From positions 1,060,501 through 1,124,500 of the forward strand of contig BSQZ01000098.1 of the NCBI GenBank assembly GCA_033239005.1: DNA of 64,000 nt. Direction: 5' to 3'. The first letter of the stretch is position 1, and each line of letters starts with the position of its first letter. Origin of the DNA: Lamellibrachia satsuma. Taxonomy: Eukaryota > Annelida > Polychaeta > Sabellida > Siboglinidae. The notes under the pieces are model-generated. The model saw only the letters and a list, made by a program, of their open reading frames with translations. It was not told the DNA's origin and ran no database searches. Shown here piece by piece: positions 11,690-25,780 of this stretch. Made by a program: the position numbers and the translations under genes.

Positions 11690-12800
11690 AGACTTGATTT
11701 GAATTTGCATGCGCCCCTATGTCTGAGGATCTGGAAAGCAAATAAATGGCCCAGAGATTGGTCTCAATCCATGATTATTCCATTCCTGGAAAGGGGAATT
11801 TTAAGACTAGTTAAAACGTATATAACAATCAGCCTCATCAATCACCGAAGCAATATCATGCTACGAATCATCTTTAATAGTATTTAAGCAAGATTTAAAA
11901 ACGGCCCAGATGGCAAGTGGACAAGGAAACCATTGGCTTATCGAGAATCCATCAGATTTCATCTACGTGTTACCCCTGTCCTGATATAAGTGTCAAACTT
12001 GTTTTTAAACATATTCCCGCTACTAGCGTTTATACAATTCGTAGATAATTTGTTGTATTTATTTATTGTCATATGTGAGAAAGAGTACTTCCTGATATCC
12101 AATCTACCCTGATACTTTATTAACTTTACCTCGTGCTCACTAGTTCTTCTATTTCTCTTGAGAGAGAAAACATATTTCTATCAATATTTTGATACACATT
12201 CAATATCTTTAAAACTTCAATCTGATCTCTTCTTAACCTCCTTATCTCTAGAGTTGTTCAACCATATTCTTTCAAGCGTTCTTAATAACTAAGGTCTCTC
12301 ACTTCTGGAATAATTTTAATTGCTCTCCTCTTGAATAGGCTCAAATGAAAAGCACCACACCAACTGGCCGAAGAACATGTCATAAATTAGGGCCGTAAGA
12401 AGATGTAAGTCTGATCATATAAAATATATCTGCTTCACCAAAGACACCTGATCCACAATATCATTGATTTTAGGAATGCGATCGTCCGTATATGGCACAA
12501 AGTCTTATGACAAGTAGTGATGAACGACAACTCCGACGAACATGTGATGCAAGTTATAGAGGCAGGTTTCGACACCTCAAACAGTGTTATACTTCTAAAC
12601 TACCAATTTGGAGAACTTTTCAGGAAAAAATTTCTCTTCAACATATTCCGTGACGACATCATGCAGAAGAACCCCACAAGACGTCAACACCACCATGTCT
12701 ATTGGTCTAAGTCGAATTAGTAATTTTCATTTTCTGAAAGCTATTACCTTCATGACAAGCAGCGAGAATGAACGTCAAGCACCTTCTCAAAATTGCATAT
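11690..12800 (+). mobile_element. LINE RT relic (unit 1), split by a nested CR1-like fragment
   Basis: Plus-strand segments read IWKANKWPRDWSQSMIIPFL, ITISLINHRSNIMLRIIFN and then, after the nested insert, HNIIDFRNA, a WH motif, VMQVIEAGFDTSNSVILLNY and FGELFRK. This is RT domain 1-4 of the LINE family whose C-terminal part is at 50041-50740. Unit 1 lacks a short stretch with the CKGCPLSPVLFNIF motif that units 2 and 3 keep. It is a dead copy. Confidence 0.8.
11985..12340 (-). mobile_element. CR1-like LINE C-terminal fragment nested in the LINE relic (unit 1)
   Basis: On the minus strand, allowing for frameshifts and stops, the translation reads RLKEYG, RRLRRDQIEVLKILN, NIDRNMFF, RRTSEHEVKL, YQGRLDIRKYSFSH and NASSGNMFKNKFDTY. 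This is the usual C-terminus of CR1/L2-like elements. It interrupts the plus-strand LINE in units 1-3 but not in the older blocks at 46.4 and 49.7 kb, so it was inserted after those lineages split. Confidence 0.75.
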
Positions 12801-13256
12801 ATTAATTAGTTGTGGACTCGATCGACAGAAAACTGTGTTGTATTGTAAAGCGCTTTGAAAAGGCTAAAATAACTGAAACAGCACTATACAAGACTTCAAC
12901 ATTATTGTTATTAATTGTAATATGTTCACTGGAAAGTTTCCATAGTTGTGTGTCTTTTACGGCAGACTTGTTATTAATTATTTTACTGTCCATGTGGTCA
13001 CCACGCCCAGCCGCCTATGGCTGGGCCACACAGAGGCTTTTGTGCGGCTTGTATTCAACGCTAGGACAAAGTCAGACACGCCATACGCCGGCAGAAGTGT
13101 CTTGGCAATGTTCACACAAGGAATGTGGCATGGATAACGACAACATCGGCCGGGGAAAGGAATAAATATATACTATGCAGCATTAACTATCGTAACTATA
13201 CTTTATTATTTATTATAAAACGAGTACTTGCGTTGTGATCACTGAGGCGTTGTTGT

Positions 13257-13475
13257 CTATGATTTAGCGGTGGTATATATAGGTGTTGGTTGTGGAGGTT
13301 TTGGTTGTGATGGTGGACGTTGTGGTGTTACAGTTGTTGTTTGTGGTACCTTTGTCAGTGATGATGGTGTTGGTAAGGATTTTGGTGGAGATTTTGTAAC
13401 TGTAATAGCAGTAATATATGTATTAAATAATTCATCACGTTTTATGGCGTAGTGGTTTGAAAAATTGCATTTCAC
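13257..13475 (-). other. Thr/Pro-rich exon-like open frame (unit 1)
   Basis: A minus-strand frame reads ACEKSLFNYTCKVKCNFS (upstream of the first Met), then RDELFNTYITAITVT and a Thr/Pro-rich tail (VTPQRPPSQPKPPQPTP). Related frames occur at four other places in the window, and the copies differ by in-frame length changes, which hints at past coding. No signal peptide or start exon was found, and units 2 and 3 carry a frameshift before the Pro-rich part. It may be a decayed exon of a second gene family or chance openness of a GT-rich tract. Confidence 0.35.
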
Positions 13476-13797
13476 TTTACAGGTGTAATTAAAAAGGGAC
13501 TTCTCGCATGCATTTGTAGCGATGCTAGTATGTCTTGCAACGATTACTGCGGTACTGTCTCAATGCATTCATCGACAAAGTAATTGTGTAAGGTTTGTTT
13601 GACAAAGTAAATAATCGCACACACACGATCCACCTCATGTTGTGATTTCTTAGATTGTCACGCTAACTCGGAGAGAACAAATAATTCATCACCTCTTATG
13701 GTGTACAGGTTAAAAAACGACATTTCAACTTGGCGGTGTAATTAATATTGTGTCTTGCCGCGTACATTTGCAGCGAAGCTGGGATATCAATGATTAA

Positions 13798-14565
13798 ACT
13801 TTCCTTGAGCGGGCGTACTGCGAAGGGTAATATCGATGGTAGATCTTCCTGCTCTGAACCCGCACTGGGATTCTGGGTAGACACGTGAGGCAAGTTTCTG
13901 AAGTCTGATTAGCAGGACCCGAGCGAAGGCCTTCCCCACAATGTTCAATAATGATATGGCCGTATAGTTGTTGCAGTCACTGTGGTCGCTTTTGTTTTTG
14001 TACAAGGTGACTATTGTAGCATCCCGCATTTCTTGTTCCTTCATTCCAGCAGAGACAGAGCAGTTGATGCAGGTGCTGTAGTAAGGCGGGCTTCGCACAC
14101 TTGATCACTTCTGGCGGTATGCTGTCGCATCCTGGTGCCTTGCCGCAAGAGAGGGAGTCAATAGCTTTGCTCAGGTCCTCGACTGTGGGCTCGTTGTCCA
14201 GCTCCTCCATCATAGGCAAGTCCCTGGTGGCGTTGAGAGCAGCATTAGTAACGACTGTTTCTCGGGAGTACAGTTCTGGATAATGATCAACCCATCGTCC
14301 ATCTGTTGATCCCGGTCTGTGAGCATCTCTCCTGGTGTGGATTTCAGTGGAGCCATCTCTCCTGATGTGGATTTCAGTAGAGTCATCTTCCTAACAATGG
14401 GGCCAACAGCTATCTTGATGCCATCGTACACGCCGCATACGTTTCCACAGTCGACTGAGCTTTGAATACTCTTGAACAGTTTCAGCCAGTAGTCATTTGC
14501 ACAGCGTCTTGCTGCGCGTTGTGCGATGCTCCGTGCAGATCTGAGAGCCGACAGTGTTTTCTAGC
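13798..14565 (-). mobile_element. LINE ORF2 relic, linker to RT start (unit 1)
   Basis: The minus-strand translation reads RCANDYWLKLFKS, MYDGIKIAVGPIVRKM, LDNEPTVEDLSKAIDSLSCG, KAPGCDSIPPEVIKCAK, DATIVTLYKNKSDHSDCNNY, GKAFARVLLIRLQKLASRVY and GFRAGRSTID, across frameshifts. It belongs to the same family as 2091-3237 and supplies the part missing there. It also holds a short internal direct repeat around KSTSGEM. It is absent from the older blocks at 43.8 and 47.3 kb. Confidence 0.88.
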
Positions 14566-15990
14566 TTGCTATTATACAGGTGCACAATTGTGGGCATTCT
14601 TTTAAAATACGTCGTTATTTTGTTAGTTTTAATATTTTTAGAAACTATTAATAGTCAATGAATTAATTGTATAATATTATACAAATGTACCTGTTCGCTT
14701 TGATTAATTATATCTGAAAGAGAGCGCAGAGGTGTATGGCTTGCTTAAGTATTGATTAGGTCCAAACCAGCATGGCCTGCCTACTTGGTATTTCGCTGGA
14801 ACAAGGTATCTAATTAAATTACATAATGCACCAAGAAATATTATGACGTGATGACATAGCAACGTTAGCAATCTTTGGTTGGGAACTATCCGGGGATTAA
14901 TTTATGTTTGTACTATTCCATACAATATGTCAAACCGTTTACGTCAACACATTATTCAAATAAAATTAGTCAAAAAACACAAATTGCCAACCATCCTCCT
15001 TTGTCCATATTTATCTTCGTCTTAACGTAAACCATAGTTCAATCTTATCATCTCTCGATTTTTAATAGCCGTCCATTAATCGCTTACCAATCATTTTTCA
15101 ATTCGTCACGTCAGTGATTTTGGTATGTCCTGTAGCAATTACCTCTTCGTCTTACTCGATCTATCATTTTGTGTCAGAAATCATGATTAGGAAGATTGGA
15201 TTTCTCGTGTTATGCAATATGTTGCCTTGTTTTCTCAGCTCGCATTAGTTAACGTCCGTCCAATGTTAAAATATCGCGGTGCGTGGGTCTTCACTTTCAG
15301 CCTCGTGTAGCCAGTTTTCATAATTCGTCCTTGGTATATCTGACGACAACTTCAACATAAGTTTGACGTCTGCTGTTATTTTTTTTTTAATACAGCTCTA
15401 TGTACTTGGAAAAATATTCTCAATTTCATTCCGCCTATTTCTCGCTGTGACGTATGTCTACTTTTTATTGATGACATCGATATCGCTTGAAGATCATTGT
15501 GTCTGCAACCTAGTAATTGACGACGTTATAATTCAACAAAGACTTCGGACTTCGGTCGCACAGCCGACGTCATAGCTTAGACTTCGTATTCTTAACATAT
15601 GACAGTGGAGCACGCAAGTGTCAGTGTTTGCGAGTCATTTCAACATGCTCGCTGTAGCCCGTGTTCATGCCGCTTTTTTCTTACTAAATATCCAAACCCT
15701 CAATATGCTATGACATTTGAATGTAAAAGTCATTTCACAAAACATATAGTAGAGGAAGAGTTGCATTTAGAAATATATATAATTGTATCACGCGAAAATT
15801 TGGCGCAAAAGACGATATCTTGATGATGAAACATGCATCCAATGACATCTTTCTAGTTCCCAGCTGTAAAGTCGGTCTAGTTTTTACTGATGTCATTAGC
15901 ATCGCTTGACTCTCCTTGTTTCGTAATTGAAGACTTTCAACGTCAACGAATATAAAAACACAAACTTCGGACAATGCTAACGTTATCGAT

Positions 15991-16470
15991 GTTACAGCTG
16001 AGGGTTGGTTCTGTGAAAGAATGGCAGAGAATCACGCAATCTTTGAAAGCCCGCGCAAAAACGAACAAGAAGAGAGACATCAATCGTCGAACCATGCGTA
16101 ATCGCTACAGAGCACTCGCTGTATCCATCGTCCCCTCCAGATAGGAGAGCTGACTCTGAAAGTAGAGACAGAAAGATGCGTACAACTATTTTAAACGAAA
16201 TACTGCTGCAGACCACTGCGAATTTCATTTACTGGACACAAAACATACGAATATTTGAGATAACTTGTCAATTCCCTTCCTAGAAAGCAAGGACCCGTGT
16301 TAGCATCGATGAAACATCGAAAGCTCTCCTGATTTAGCCAGTCAATCGAAACAATAACATTCGAGAAAACCATGCACACTGGAGGGAAAGAGAAGAAGGG
16401 GCCGCCATATAGAGAACTGTCTAGATAACATACAAGAATTGACACATCGAGAACTAGCGACCCTGCTACG
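15991..16470 (+). mobile_element. LINE ORF2 C-terminal relic (unit 2)
   Basis: Counterpart of 4596-5075, equally broken. Confidence 0.7.
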
Positions 16471-17391
16471 CACAGCAGAGGACATGCAACGCTGGCGATG
16501 ACTGTGTGTGAATGAGACACCTACCACCGTCCTGTCAAGGGATGAAGGTGAAGTTGATTTGTTCTTGGACTAGGACTCGAAGTAAACCCATATCTAAAAG
16601 CTTTGCTGTTTGGCTGCTGCTCGCAGCTGATGCACAACCCTTGTTTCTCGAATAGATGACCAATAACATGATTCATAAATCATCGGTTTAAAGCAGTGCC
16701 ACAAGGATACTGAATGCTTCGTGTTTGCTACATATTTCTATGCAGACTTCCTACTGATTTTTAAGTTATTTTGCTGATTTGTTTTCATGAATTCATGCTG
16801 CCTTAATTTTCATGAATACAGCAAAATGTTGTAATAATAACAATATACTGTGTGGTGTCGACAGAAATTGAGATGATTATGTTGATGGTGTTAATGCACA
16901 ATACGATCTCGTCTGAATATAACATAAAATGGAGATATAATAGATAGTTGTAATATTGTTTCAAATCATCAGTCGTAACATGAGGCTAGCCGGAGGAAAC
17001 CACACTAAACACACTAAATATTGTTTTAATTAAACAAACGAATTTAGTAGACAGGTCCCATGAACGTTGTTCACGATACTTTTCTATTTCTGCCTGTCAT
17101 GCAAAATGCTTACAAGGTCGGTAGATGCTATGAAGAATTCAGGCCGAAATAGTAAGGTAAGCATGCTCATCCTGGTATTTTCTAATAACTAAACACAAGC
17201 CTCAAAAAAATTAAGACCGTGCTCTCTCGAACGTTCTATAGGACGATCTCCCTCAGTTTATTAGAGAGTGTAATTTCTCCGCTTCTTTTAAAGTAGTCTT
17301 TAATGAAAACTTGTATTCAAAACTGCATCCATGCATATGTTGTAATGTAAAGCACTATGAAAAAACCAAAGGACTGTTGTTGCATATATTA

Positions 17392-17540
17392 TAAATGTGG
17401 TTGTCGTGGTGTTGGTTGTGGTTGAGGAAATATAGGGTGTGTTTGTGTTGGTTGTGGTGTTATAAGGGTTGGAGTTGGTGACTTTGGTGAAGGTGTTGGT
17501 AATGGTGTTGGTGGTCTTTGAATAACCGCAATTGTAGTAT
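17392..17540. repeat. GT-rich tract downstream of gene copy 2
   Basis: Counterpart of 5990-6140. Confidence 0.7.
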
Positions 17541-18102
17541 TACTGGTAGAAAGGAAGATATATTAATATTATCATTACATATAGTAGAAGTAATGCAGAA
17601 CTGTAGAGCTAACACTTGTGGAAGCAAATGTAGAAGACGGGCTAACCGCGGTAGTAACTTGCGATTTATTGTGACAATATGGATGGTAAACACGCCAAAC
17701 ATGTAATGTGTATGTGTGGATAATGTGGACGGAGTCACATAGTTGTGGGGATTTTCCTCGTGATTTCCTCAACACTATTTAATTACGATCCACAAGTAAT
17801 ATTCTCTACAGGATCAATTATATATTTAACTTGTCACATTTGAGACGTGTACATGAGCTTTGTATTTTATACACGTTACAAGTTCGGCGGGTTGAACCTG
17901 GCAAATGTTGAAGCATTATTCCAACATACTAATTAGGTGTGGAAAAAGGATACTATTTTAAATCGTACGCTCACTGTTGATTCGTGTTTAGTATATTTGT
18001 GAGTCACACTCAGAGTTGCTTTAACGAAGTTTCTCTTCGGATACTGCCCACTTATTTCCTCGATAACTTCAAGACACAGAACATTCATTGCAAAGCAGGA
18101 GC

Positions 18103-18108
18103 TTTATT
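18103..18108 (-). terminator. Polyadenylation signal AATAAA, gene copy 2
   Basis: Same position in the noncoding last exon (acceptor before 18229) as in copy 1. Confidence 0.75.
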
Positions 18109-18531
18109 GTAGCATTATATTCACATAATCGTTGTGGTCACAAACGAATGTGTAGACCTGTGTTCCGAAGAATCATCCATCCGCACTTGCTCGCTTGTTC
18201 CAGTTGTCTTCGAAGACCAGTGAACGCCACTGCAAAACGGTGAAAAAAGTTGTGTAATTAAAATCATTATTGTCCATAAAAATATTTTTACGATACAAAA
18301 TGTTTATAATTATTTTTATAACGGTTCAAACTACAATCATATGTTTGCTATCACCTTGAACAATATAACTGCCACGGCACAAAATATCAAATCATGAATC
18401 GTTGCCCTTCTCAAGGAAACATTGGTTACGGCATATGTGCATGTATTCACAAATTAAATAGTGTGAGAACTACGTTTTTGATAAGAAAGATAACATCGGA
18501 CGCAGTACCTTCAATTTCCTTTCGCTGCTCT

Positions 18532-19932
18532 TTAATAGCGCGAGCCACAGCAGTTGTTGCACGAGCTGACACAACGACGGCGTCTGCAGTCGTAGTGACG
18601 TCTGTACCAGGGGCATCGCTTGTAGCGAAGGGGACGTCCGTACTTGCACATAACGTAGCTGCCGCAACCGTTGCACACGGTCGACTGCCAGCCCGAGTAC
18701 TTCTCACAGTAATTCTCTCTGCAGCCTGTGGCAAAGGTTACGTATCCATGTTACGTATAGTGTCACTGTATTCAATCGGAACATAAAGAAACCCGCATAT
18801 GATTAATTATTCCCATAAAAGTAATCAATAAATAATGTAATTAAGTATTCTTACAATAATATGTCGTGTAGTACAACATCACGTGGAGTCAATGTAAACA
18901 GTAATGCTACTACTAGGCTTTTCCGTTTTTCAATAATCAAAACGTTAAAGTCAGTATAGTTATGGTGCATTACCATTCGGTTGTACCAATTGTGTATAAG
19001 GTTTCTCACCCAGCGATAACGAACATGAACAGTATTACGTTAATGTGAATAATGATGTAGATACGCACCGCAACGACCACGACCAGGATAGAAGGATTGA
19101 TTATTTCCACAAGAGTGGTAGGACATAGCGCCACGGTTGCATTCGTAGTAGTAACGACCAACGAAGTATGACGATGAGTAGGAGTGCATGTTTCGGGAGT
19201 ATGCGCAGCGATCATTGCACATTCCTTGAAAACAAAACATAACATATTATAGTACATAATGTAATTTTTTGAAGTATTGATTTGATAAGGAATTGAAGTT
19301 TACAAGTAAGAATAGCATTGATACAGGTTTGTGTATATAACATAATTTTTATAATGCAATTTTTATGAAATGAAAATAATACGCATATGTCAGTGTTTGT
19401 CTTAATAGAAAATTGTAGACGATGTGTACATTTATATACAAATATTGCAATATTTTAGACCAACTGTTAAATGCCTCACCATAGCACGATTGTTTCGAGA
19501 GAAAAACAGACAGACGAACTACCAAATTAATTAAAGACGATGTAATCGATACACATACCACAGCTTCCAGAAACAGTTACGCATTGGTTCGTAGGGCAAC
19601 GGCCATACTGTACTCTCCTGTTTTGACAGTAGTAGTAGTAGGGCATCGGCTTTGACAGGGATGGGTAGAAGAAGTTGGAACGACGATTGTTGCAGCAATC
19701 GTAGTTGAAGCCATTATAGCAGCCATCGTAGTTCGCTGAAAAGAGAAACATGTGGTAATCGTTAGATTAACTTTTTATATAAAATTCCCGCAATGCATCA
19801 ATGAATGCTCGCACAGGTATATACGTTCACATGTACGTACAAACAAACAAATTGACATATTCGTAATCATATCATACCTTCAGCTGCATATATCGCAACA
19901 AGCACCAACAATGCAACGAAAAACTTCGCCAT
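18532..19932 (-). CDS. Secreted Cys/Tyr/Arg-rich protein, copy 2
   Basis: Coding exons are 19932-19878, 19735-19559, 19224-19069 and 18725-18532, each exactly the same length as in copy 1 (55, 177, 156 and 194 nt), with all splice sites kept. The 193-residue product differs from copy 1 in very few residues: PYYYYC for PYYFYC in the first module and RRHYDC for RRYYDC in the third. The signal peptide is identical. The noncoding exon 1 ends at 21256 and the last exon starts at 18229, so the transcript spans about 21290 to 18080. The copy looks fully functional. Function is inferred as for copy 1. Confidence 0.9.
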
Positions 19933-20491
19933 GACGTCTGGTTTTCTTCTGAAACACATAGGGATGTTATACGATATCACTATTTCGTTGTTACTCTTAT
20001 TCAGCTCTCGTTATTATGAATAGTGCAATATTAGGGAAATGGGTAGGATACCGTTTGCAAACATTGCCATCGAAAGCATTAGACTCCATGGCATATGGGC
20101 AAGATAGACAATAGTGATATCAATCAACATTTTGTGAACAATGTGTAGCTCACAATGTTCAACTAGCTGTCAGTTATAGGGTTTAAGATATTGTCACAAC
20201 TCGCTAATTACATAATAAGTAAATAACTTATTATTGCAAGTGCGCATTGTTCTGTTGAAAAAGTATACATCGAGCTGTTAATTCTGCTATATTATATAAT
20301 GTTGAAAAAAATATGTCTAAGAAATATATAATTCTTTTGTCTCCTCTCCATGTCCTCATACGCAATGAATTTGATGTTGTACCATTTTATTTCTTCCATA
20401 TTCAGTTTTCAGTTCTGGAATGAGTTTATTTTTTACTATATGTATGTTTATTCTTGACGGTTATCTATGTCGTCTTGATGGCGTTACATCG

Positions 20492-20685
<194 letters not shown>

Positions 20686-21314
20686 ATTTACATTTAACAA
20701 CATTTTGTATCACATGTATATGTGGCTGCTGGCTCGGTCACTTGCATCTAAGACATCCATTATATTAACAAATGTATTTGGCTACAACAATAATACCAGC
20801 AACTGTTGTTTTTTAACGTGAAAAGAACATGTAACATTACACTTTCAAACGTTCTCGTTTAGTTCAGGCGGAATTATTTTTTCCTAAATTAAAATACTGC
20901 GCTAACAATGTGCGCCTGAAACATGCAGTGAATGTTATGATGCGTTGCGTAAACATTGCATATATATTTCAAATGTTATCAAAAATCTTAACGAACGTTT
21001 CCTGAAAATGGGACAATATCTACTAAGACCCGAAATGGCAATATTTATTTACTATTATGCTTCCCTTTGTGTTATAGTGAGACAGTAAAAGGAGACATTT
21101 GTTAACGTCATATACGACTACGTATAACACATGTGTTATTGAACAATACGATATTAAAATATCATTAAGGTGTAAATAAATCGAATCTAGAAAACAGGTA
21201 GTTACAAGAACCGTTCATTACTGTATAAACGGAACAAACGAAACGTTTTACTTACCGAGCAGACAACAGATCTTCCTATGAAGCCAATGGTGCTCAAGTC
21301 TGCCAATGTCTCTC

Positions 21315-21322
21315 AATATATA
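21315..21322 (-). promoter_or_regulatory. TATA box of gene copy 2
   Basis: TATATATT, about 60 nt upstream of the exon-1 donor at 21255, as in copy 1. Confidence 0.65.
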
Positions 21323-22879
21323 CACAACTGTGCCTGAATCAACTATGCATCTTCACACGTCATAGCCGTTTTTAGGAAGTGCTTCCAGTCTTCACGGATC
21401 AGAATACAAAGGGGCGTCTGGGTTGCATATACCAAACTTCCGTAACATGAAACTTTGGTATTAGTTAACTTTCCTGCACAACTTTCCATCAGCCAGCCTT
21501 CCCCTTAACTATAATCATATGAACGGAATTGTGTCTGGTTGGTTTAACAAATGAACTAACCGCACACACCTGTTCCACCTCAATTCCTACTTTCTTAGAT
21601 TGTCATGATCACTCGGAGAGAAAAGGTAATTTATCATGTCTAATGACTTTTTTGGTGAAAACTTACATTTCTCATGTTTCTCGCTCTGACGTATGTCTAC
21701 TTTTTATTGATGACATCAATATCACTTGAAGCCCCTTGTGTCTGCAATCTCGTAATTAACGTCGGTAAACTTCAACGAATAGAAAACAAAGACTACGGTC
21801 GGCGGTCGCACAGACGACGTCATACCTTAGACTTCGTGTTCTTACATATGATAGTGAAGCACGCAAACTAGGAAAGTCTGCGCGAAAAAATGCTAGTATG
21901 TCTTGGTGCGATTACCTCGGTACTGTGTAAATGCACAGTGAAACATGCCAACAGGGAAAGTCTGCTCTAAACAGCATGTTTTGTTCACCAGCTTTTTTAT
22001 TCGATGGATCCCTTTGTGGAGTTTCTTTCCATTTAATTAATTTAATTCTTTCTCACTTTTACAATGATATATGTTTTCAAGCACGAAACTCCCCTTGCTT
22101 CCCGACAAGAAATGATATAATTTAATAATTTTCTCAAACATATATCAATTGTTTGAGAAAACAATTCTTGATTGAAAATTCAAAGATTGGCAATAATCCT
22201 CCGCCTAGCATTGATTGAATTATCTCGCATTGTTGTCGTGTATCCATATACTCCTTTTGACTATTTTGTCTTGTCTTCTAAATCAGGTTAATCGATCAGC
22301 CATATTATTAATGAGAGTGGAATCATTTCTAATGCAATCGTTTCTCTTGTATTAAAGTCCAATAATTGTGAAAGTCTCGTTGCTTGCATGTCATTTCATC
22401 AAGTTCGCTTCAGCCATTGTTGATCGCGCTTCTTTTTATTAAATGTCAAAAACCTGTAATATGCTATGACATTTGAATGTAAAAGACATTTCATAAAACT
22501 ATTAGTGCAGGGACAGTTGCTGTTAGAAATACATATAATGGAAAACCAACTGGAGAAAACAGTTAGGTACATATAAAAGGTTACTAAGCGCCATGCAATC
22601 TCATACACCCTAATGAGTTCCAAACTGTGATGTTGGTCTAATTTTGACTGATGTCATCTGTATAGCTTGAGGCTTGAGGTAACGCAGTCGACATTTTCAA
22701 TCGACGTGTGTTTGCCGGCAACATTACAGTAGTACAATTATGAGTGCTAATGACACTGAACCTCAGACTTGTATAAAATGTGCTTCCACTGTTGAAAAGT
22801 TTTTTTGGTATGGACAAAGAGGCGAGTCTTGACTTGCGCAATGATGACATGGGACTTGACCTGTTCGCATAGACAACGA

Positions 22880-24010
22880 CTTGGGACTTGATTTGAATTT
22901 GCATGCGCCCCTATGTCTGAGGATCTGGAAAGCAAATAAATGGCCCAGAGAATGGTCTCAATCCATGGTTATTCCATTCCTGGAAAGGGGAATTTTAAGA
23001 CTAGTTAAAACGTATATAACAATCAGCCTCATCAATCACCGAAGCAATATCATGCTACGAATCATCTTTAATAAGATTTTAGCAAGATTTAAAAACGGCC
23101 CAGATGGCAAGTGGACAAGGAAACCATTGGCTTATCGAGAATCCATCAGATTTCATCTACGTGTTACCCCTGTCCTGATATAAGTGTCAAACTTGTTTTT
23201 AAATATATTCCCGCTACTAGCGTTTATACAATTCGTAGATAATTTGTTGTATTTATGTATTGTCATATGTGAGAAAGAGTACTTCCTGATATCCAATCTA
23301 CCCTGATACTTTATTAACTTTACCTCGTGCTCACTAGTTCTTCTATTTCTCTTGACAGAGAAAACATATTTCTATCAATATTTTCATACACATTCAATAT
23401 CTTTAAAACTTCAATCTGATCTCTTCTTAACCTCCTTGTCTCTAGAGTTGTTCAACCACATTCTTTCAAGCGTTCTTAATAACTAAGGTCTCTCACTTCT
23501 GGAATAATTTTAATTGCTCTCCCCAAATGAAAAGCACCACACAAACTGGCCGAAGACCATGTCTTGAATTAGGGCCGTAAGAAGATGTAAGTCTGATCAT
23601 ATAAAATATATCTGTTTCACCAAAGACACCTGAACCACAATTTCATTGATTTTAAGAATGCGATTGTCCGTATTTGGCACAAAACCTTATGACAAGTAGT
23701 GATGAACAACAACTCCGACGAACATGTGATGCAAGTTATAGAGGCAGGTTTCGCCACCTCAAACAGTATTATACTTCCAAACTACCAATTTGGAGAACTT
23801 TTCAGGAAAAATGTACGAATTTGTAAAGGGTGCCCGCTCTCGCCTGTTCTCTTCAACATATTCCGCAACGACATCATGCAGAAGACCCCCGAAGACTTCA
23901 ACACCACCATGTCTATTGGTCTAAGTCGAATTAGTAATTTTCATTTTCTGAAAGCTATTACCTTCATGACAAGCAGCGAGAATGAACGTCAAGCACCTTC
24001 TCAAAATTGC
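22880..24010 (+). mobile_element. LINE RT relic (unit 2)
   Basis: Counterpart of 11690-12800. It is better preserved: the motif ICKGCPLSPVLFNIFRNDIM is readable at about 23810-23890, and KILARFK is kept at the end of the first part. Confidence 0.82.
23180..23525 (-). mobile_element. Nested CR1-like LINE fragment (unit 2)
   Basis: Counterpart of 11985-12340. Confidence 0.72.
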
Positions 24011-24409
24011 ATATATTAATTAGTTGTGGACTCGATCGACAGAAAACTGTGTTGTATTATAAAGCGCTTTGAAAAGGCTAAAATAACTGAAACAGCACTA
24101 TACAAGACTTCAACATTATTGTTATTAATTGTAATATGCTCACTGGAAAGTTTCCATAGTTGTGTGTCTTTTACGGCAGACTTGTTATTAATTATTTTAC
24201 TGTCCATGTGGTCACCACGCCCCGCCGCCTATGGCTGGGCCACACAGAGGCTTTTGTGCGGCTTGTATTCAACGCTAGGACAAAGTCAGACACGCCATAC
24301 GCCGGCAGAAGTTTCTTGGCAATGTTCACACAAGGAATGTGGCAGGGATAACGACAACATCGGCCGGGGAAAGGAATAAATATATACTATGCAGCATTAA
24401 CTATCGTAA

Positions 24410-24652
24410 CTATACTTTATTATTTATTATAAAACGAGTACTTGCGTTGTGATCACTGAGGCGTTGTTGTCTATGATTTAGCGGTGGTTTTGGAGGTGTT
24501 GGTTGTGGAGGTTTTGGTTGTGATGGTGGACGTTGTGGTGTTACAGTTGTTGTTGGTGGTACCTTTGTCAGTGGTGATGGTGTTGGTAAGGATTTTGGTG
24601 GAGATCTTGTAACTGAAATAGCAGTAATATTATGTAGTAAATAATTCATCAC
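24410..24652 (-). other. Thr/Pro-rich exon-like open frame (unit 2)
   Basis: The Pro-rich part is open and longer than in unit 1 (TPPKPPLNHRQQRLSDHN is kept). A one-base change before it takes the NYT/RDEL part out of frame. Confidence 0.3.
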
Positions 24653-25009
24653 GTTTTATGGCGTAGTGGTTTGAAAAATTGCATTTCACTTTACAGGTGT
24701 AATTAAAAAGGGACTTCTCGCATGCATTTGTAGCGATGCTAGTATGTCTTGTAACGATTACCGCTGTACTGTCTCAGTGCATTCATCGACAAAGTAATTG
24801 TGTAAAGTTTGTTTGACAAAGTAAATAATCGCACACACACGATCCACCTCATGTTGTGATTTCTTAGATTGTCACGCTAACTCGGAGAGAACAAATAATT
24901 CATCACCTCTTATGGTGTACAGGTTAAAAAACGACATTTCAACTTGGCGGTGTAATTAATATTGTGTCTTGCCGCGTACATTCGTAGCGAAGCTGGGATA
25001 TCAATGATT

Positions 25010-25780
25010 AAACTTTCCTTGTGCGGGCGTACTGCGAAGGTAATATCGATGGTGGATCTTCCTGCTCTGAACCCGCACTGGGATTCTGGGTAGACACGTG
25101 AGGCAAGTTTCTGAAGTCTGATTAGCAGGACCCGAGCGAAGGCATTCCTCACAATGTTCAATAATGATATGGCCGTATAGTTGTTGCAGTCACTGTGGTC
25201 GCTTTTGTTTTTGTACAAGGTGACTATTGTAGCATCCCGCATTTCTTGTTCCTTCATTCCAGCAGAGACAGAGCAGTTGATGCAGGTGCTGTAGTAAGGC
25301 GGGCTTCGCACACTTGATCACTTCTGGCGGTATGCTGTCGCATCCTGGTGTCTTGCCGCAAGAGAGGGAGTCAATAGCTTTGCTCAGGTCCTCGACTGTG
25401 GGCTCGTTGTCCAGCTCCTCCATCATAGGCAAGTCCCTGATGGCGTTGAGAGCAGCATTAGTATCGACTGTTTCTCGGGAGTACAGTTCTGGATAATGAT
25501 CAACCCATCGTCAATCTGTTGATCCCGGTCTGCGAGCATCTCTCCTGATGTGGATTTCAGTGGAGCCATCTCTCCTGATGTGGATTTCAGTAGAGTCATC
25601 TTCCTAACAATGGGGCCAACAGCTATCTTGATGCCATCGTACACGCCGCGTACGTTTCCACAGTCGACTGAGCTTTGAATACTCTTGAACAGTTTCAGCC
25701 AGTAGTCATTTGCACAGCGTCTTGCTGCGCGTTGTACGATGCTCCGTGCAGATCTGAGAGCCGACAGTGTTTTCTCGCTT
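25010..25780 (-). mobile_element. LINE ORF2 relic, linker to RT start (unit 2)
   Basis: Counterpart of 13798-14565, with the same motifs and the RT start joined in one frame (LLNIVRNAFARVLLIRLQKL). Confidence 0.88.
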
